Source: Chloroflexota bacterium (GTDB lineage: Bacteria; Chloroflexota; Anaerolineae; Anaerolineales; Anaerolineaceae). From it: a stretch of 6,540 bases of DNA. This document shows positions 6,279 through 6,540 of the stretch, piece by piece. The notes beneath the pieces were generated by a model. That model was not told where the DNA came from and did not search any database. It saw nothing but the letters and a program-made list of their open reading frames with translations. Within the stretch, counting starts at the first letter, position 1. Each line of letters begins with the position of its first letter. The stretch lies in NCBI GenBank assembly GCA_012800995.1, contig JAAZIH010000240.1, positions 1 through 6,540 on the forward strand, given 5' to 3'. A program made the position numbers and the translations under genes.

Positions 6279-6312
6279 GGATGATGGTTTTATTATATCA
6301 AAGCCATCATCC
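6279..6312. promoter_or_regulatory. Inverted repeat spanning the GH1 promoter (candidate operator)
   Basis: GGATGATGG (6279-6287) and CCATCATCC (6304-6312) are perfect 9-bp arms. Inside them TTT/AAA pairing continues after one mismatched position, giving about 12 of 13 matched positions around an 8-bp centre. That centre is the -10 region of the promoter at 6292-6319. A dimeric repressor here would block RNA polymerase. As RNA it would lack a T-run on the minus strand, so a terminator for the upstream gene is unlikely. The regulator is not in the window. Confidence 0.5.
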
Positions 6313-6319
6313 CTGTTTA
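6292..6319 (-). promoter_or_regulatory. Extended -10 promoter for the GH1 gene
   Basis: On the minus strand TGATATAAT (6292-6300) carries a perfect TATAAT with an upstream TG. TAAACA (6314-6319), 16 bp further up, matches 4 of 6 bases of a -35 and overlaps the stop codon of the preceding gene. The predicted start is near 6285, inside one arm of the inverted repeat, leaving a leader of about 20 nt. This suggests the GH1 gene has its own transcript despite the short gap to its upstream neighbour. Confidence 0.65.
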
Positions 6320-6540
6320 GAAAGTCTTCAAACGAAATTGACCGTTACGCGCGTTTAAGGAGACTTCACTGACTAAAAAGCTTTGTCCCCACTGGGTGAG
6401 CACTCGCTTGCCCACAAGATCCTTTACAGAACGAAGTTCCCCACCCATCGCATCAAGCAAAACGCCCACTTCGGTCAGCGTGAAAGTGTGAGACCCAGCA
6501 TCTGGCTCAGCATAAATCCTCAAAACGCGGGACGGGTTTA
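6317..6540 (-). CDS. C-terminal end of an unidentified protein, cut by the right edge
   Basis: The minus-strand frame ending at TAA (6317-6319) is open to the right edge, giving at least 73 residues (tail from NPSRVLRIYAEPDAG to NGQFRLKTF). A TTG at 6523 has no good ribosome site visible in the few bases available, and the frame continues past it, so this is most likely the end of a longer gene. The sequence alternates hydrophobic and polar residues, as expected of beta-strand and mixed structure (LTEVGVLLDAMGG, QSFLVSEVSLN), with no TM segment or recognisable catalytic motif. I do not recognise the family. It is 52 nt upstream of the GH1 start in the same orientation, but a separate promoter lies between them. 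Confidence 0.6.
   Translation of the reverse strand, partial: NPSRVLRIYAEPDAGSHTFTLTEVGVLLDAMGGELRSVKDLVGKRVLTQWGQSFLVSEVSLNARNGQFRLKTF

Noticed and set aside
6279..6312. Rho-independent terminator for the gene ending at 6317
   Set aside because: The stem has a mismatch on the minus strand, is not followed by a T-run, and encloses a near-consensus -10; an operator fits better.

Overview
The window is ordinary bacterial chromosome: five intact or partial protein genes plus one gene tail, short spacers, Shine-Dalgarno sequences (AGGAG/GGAGG types) and recognisable sigma-70-type promoters. No tRNA, rRNA, CRISPR array, insertion sequence, phage or plasmid gene is visible. The combination of lipoprotein serpins, a GT39-like membrane glycosyltransferase and a cytosolic GH1 glycosidase, with moderate G+C, fits a Chloroflexota/Anaerolineae-type bacterium. 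That placement is an inference from gene flavour only, with moderate-to-low confidence.

Layout, left to right. (1) Positions 1-701 (minus): the N-terminal half of a lipoprotein serpin that runs off the left edge. (2) Positions 801-2222 (minus): a complete paralogous lipoprotein serpin with a readable reactive-centre loop and a 19-residue tandem repeat in its membrane linker. The serpins are tandem and 99 nt apart, with a hairpin in the gap. (3) Positions 2418-3191 (minus): a two-TM YdcF/DUF218-family protein, followed by two hairpins that should end its transcript before the serpins. (4) Positions 3313-4902 (plus): a multi-TM GT-C glycosyltransferase. It diverges from the YdcF gene out of a 121-nt spacer holding two back-to-back promoters with the same 8-bp half-site at each -10. 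(5) Positions 4924-6264 (minus): a GH1 beta-glycosidase, convergent with the glycosyltransferase and 21 nt from it. Its extended -10 promoter sits inside a large inverted repeat that looks like an operator. (6) Positions 6317-6540 (minus): the C-terminal end of an unidentified protein entering from the right edge.

The genes do not form an evident pathway. The two serpins are a functional pair: membrane-anchored, outward-facing protease inhibitors that probably protect surface proteins. The YdcF-like protein and the GT-C enzyme are both envelope proteins and may share regulation through the divergent promoter region. The GH1 enzyme would hydrolyse imported beta-linked disaccharides or oligosaccharides in the cytoplasm. 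I see no clearly novel multi-gene system. The items most worth a second look are the serpin pair with its repeat-extended linker, the GH1 operator-like repeat, and the mirrored half-sites of the divergent promoters.
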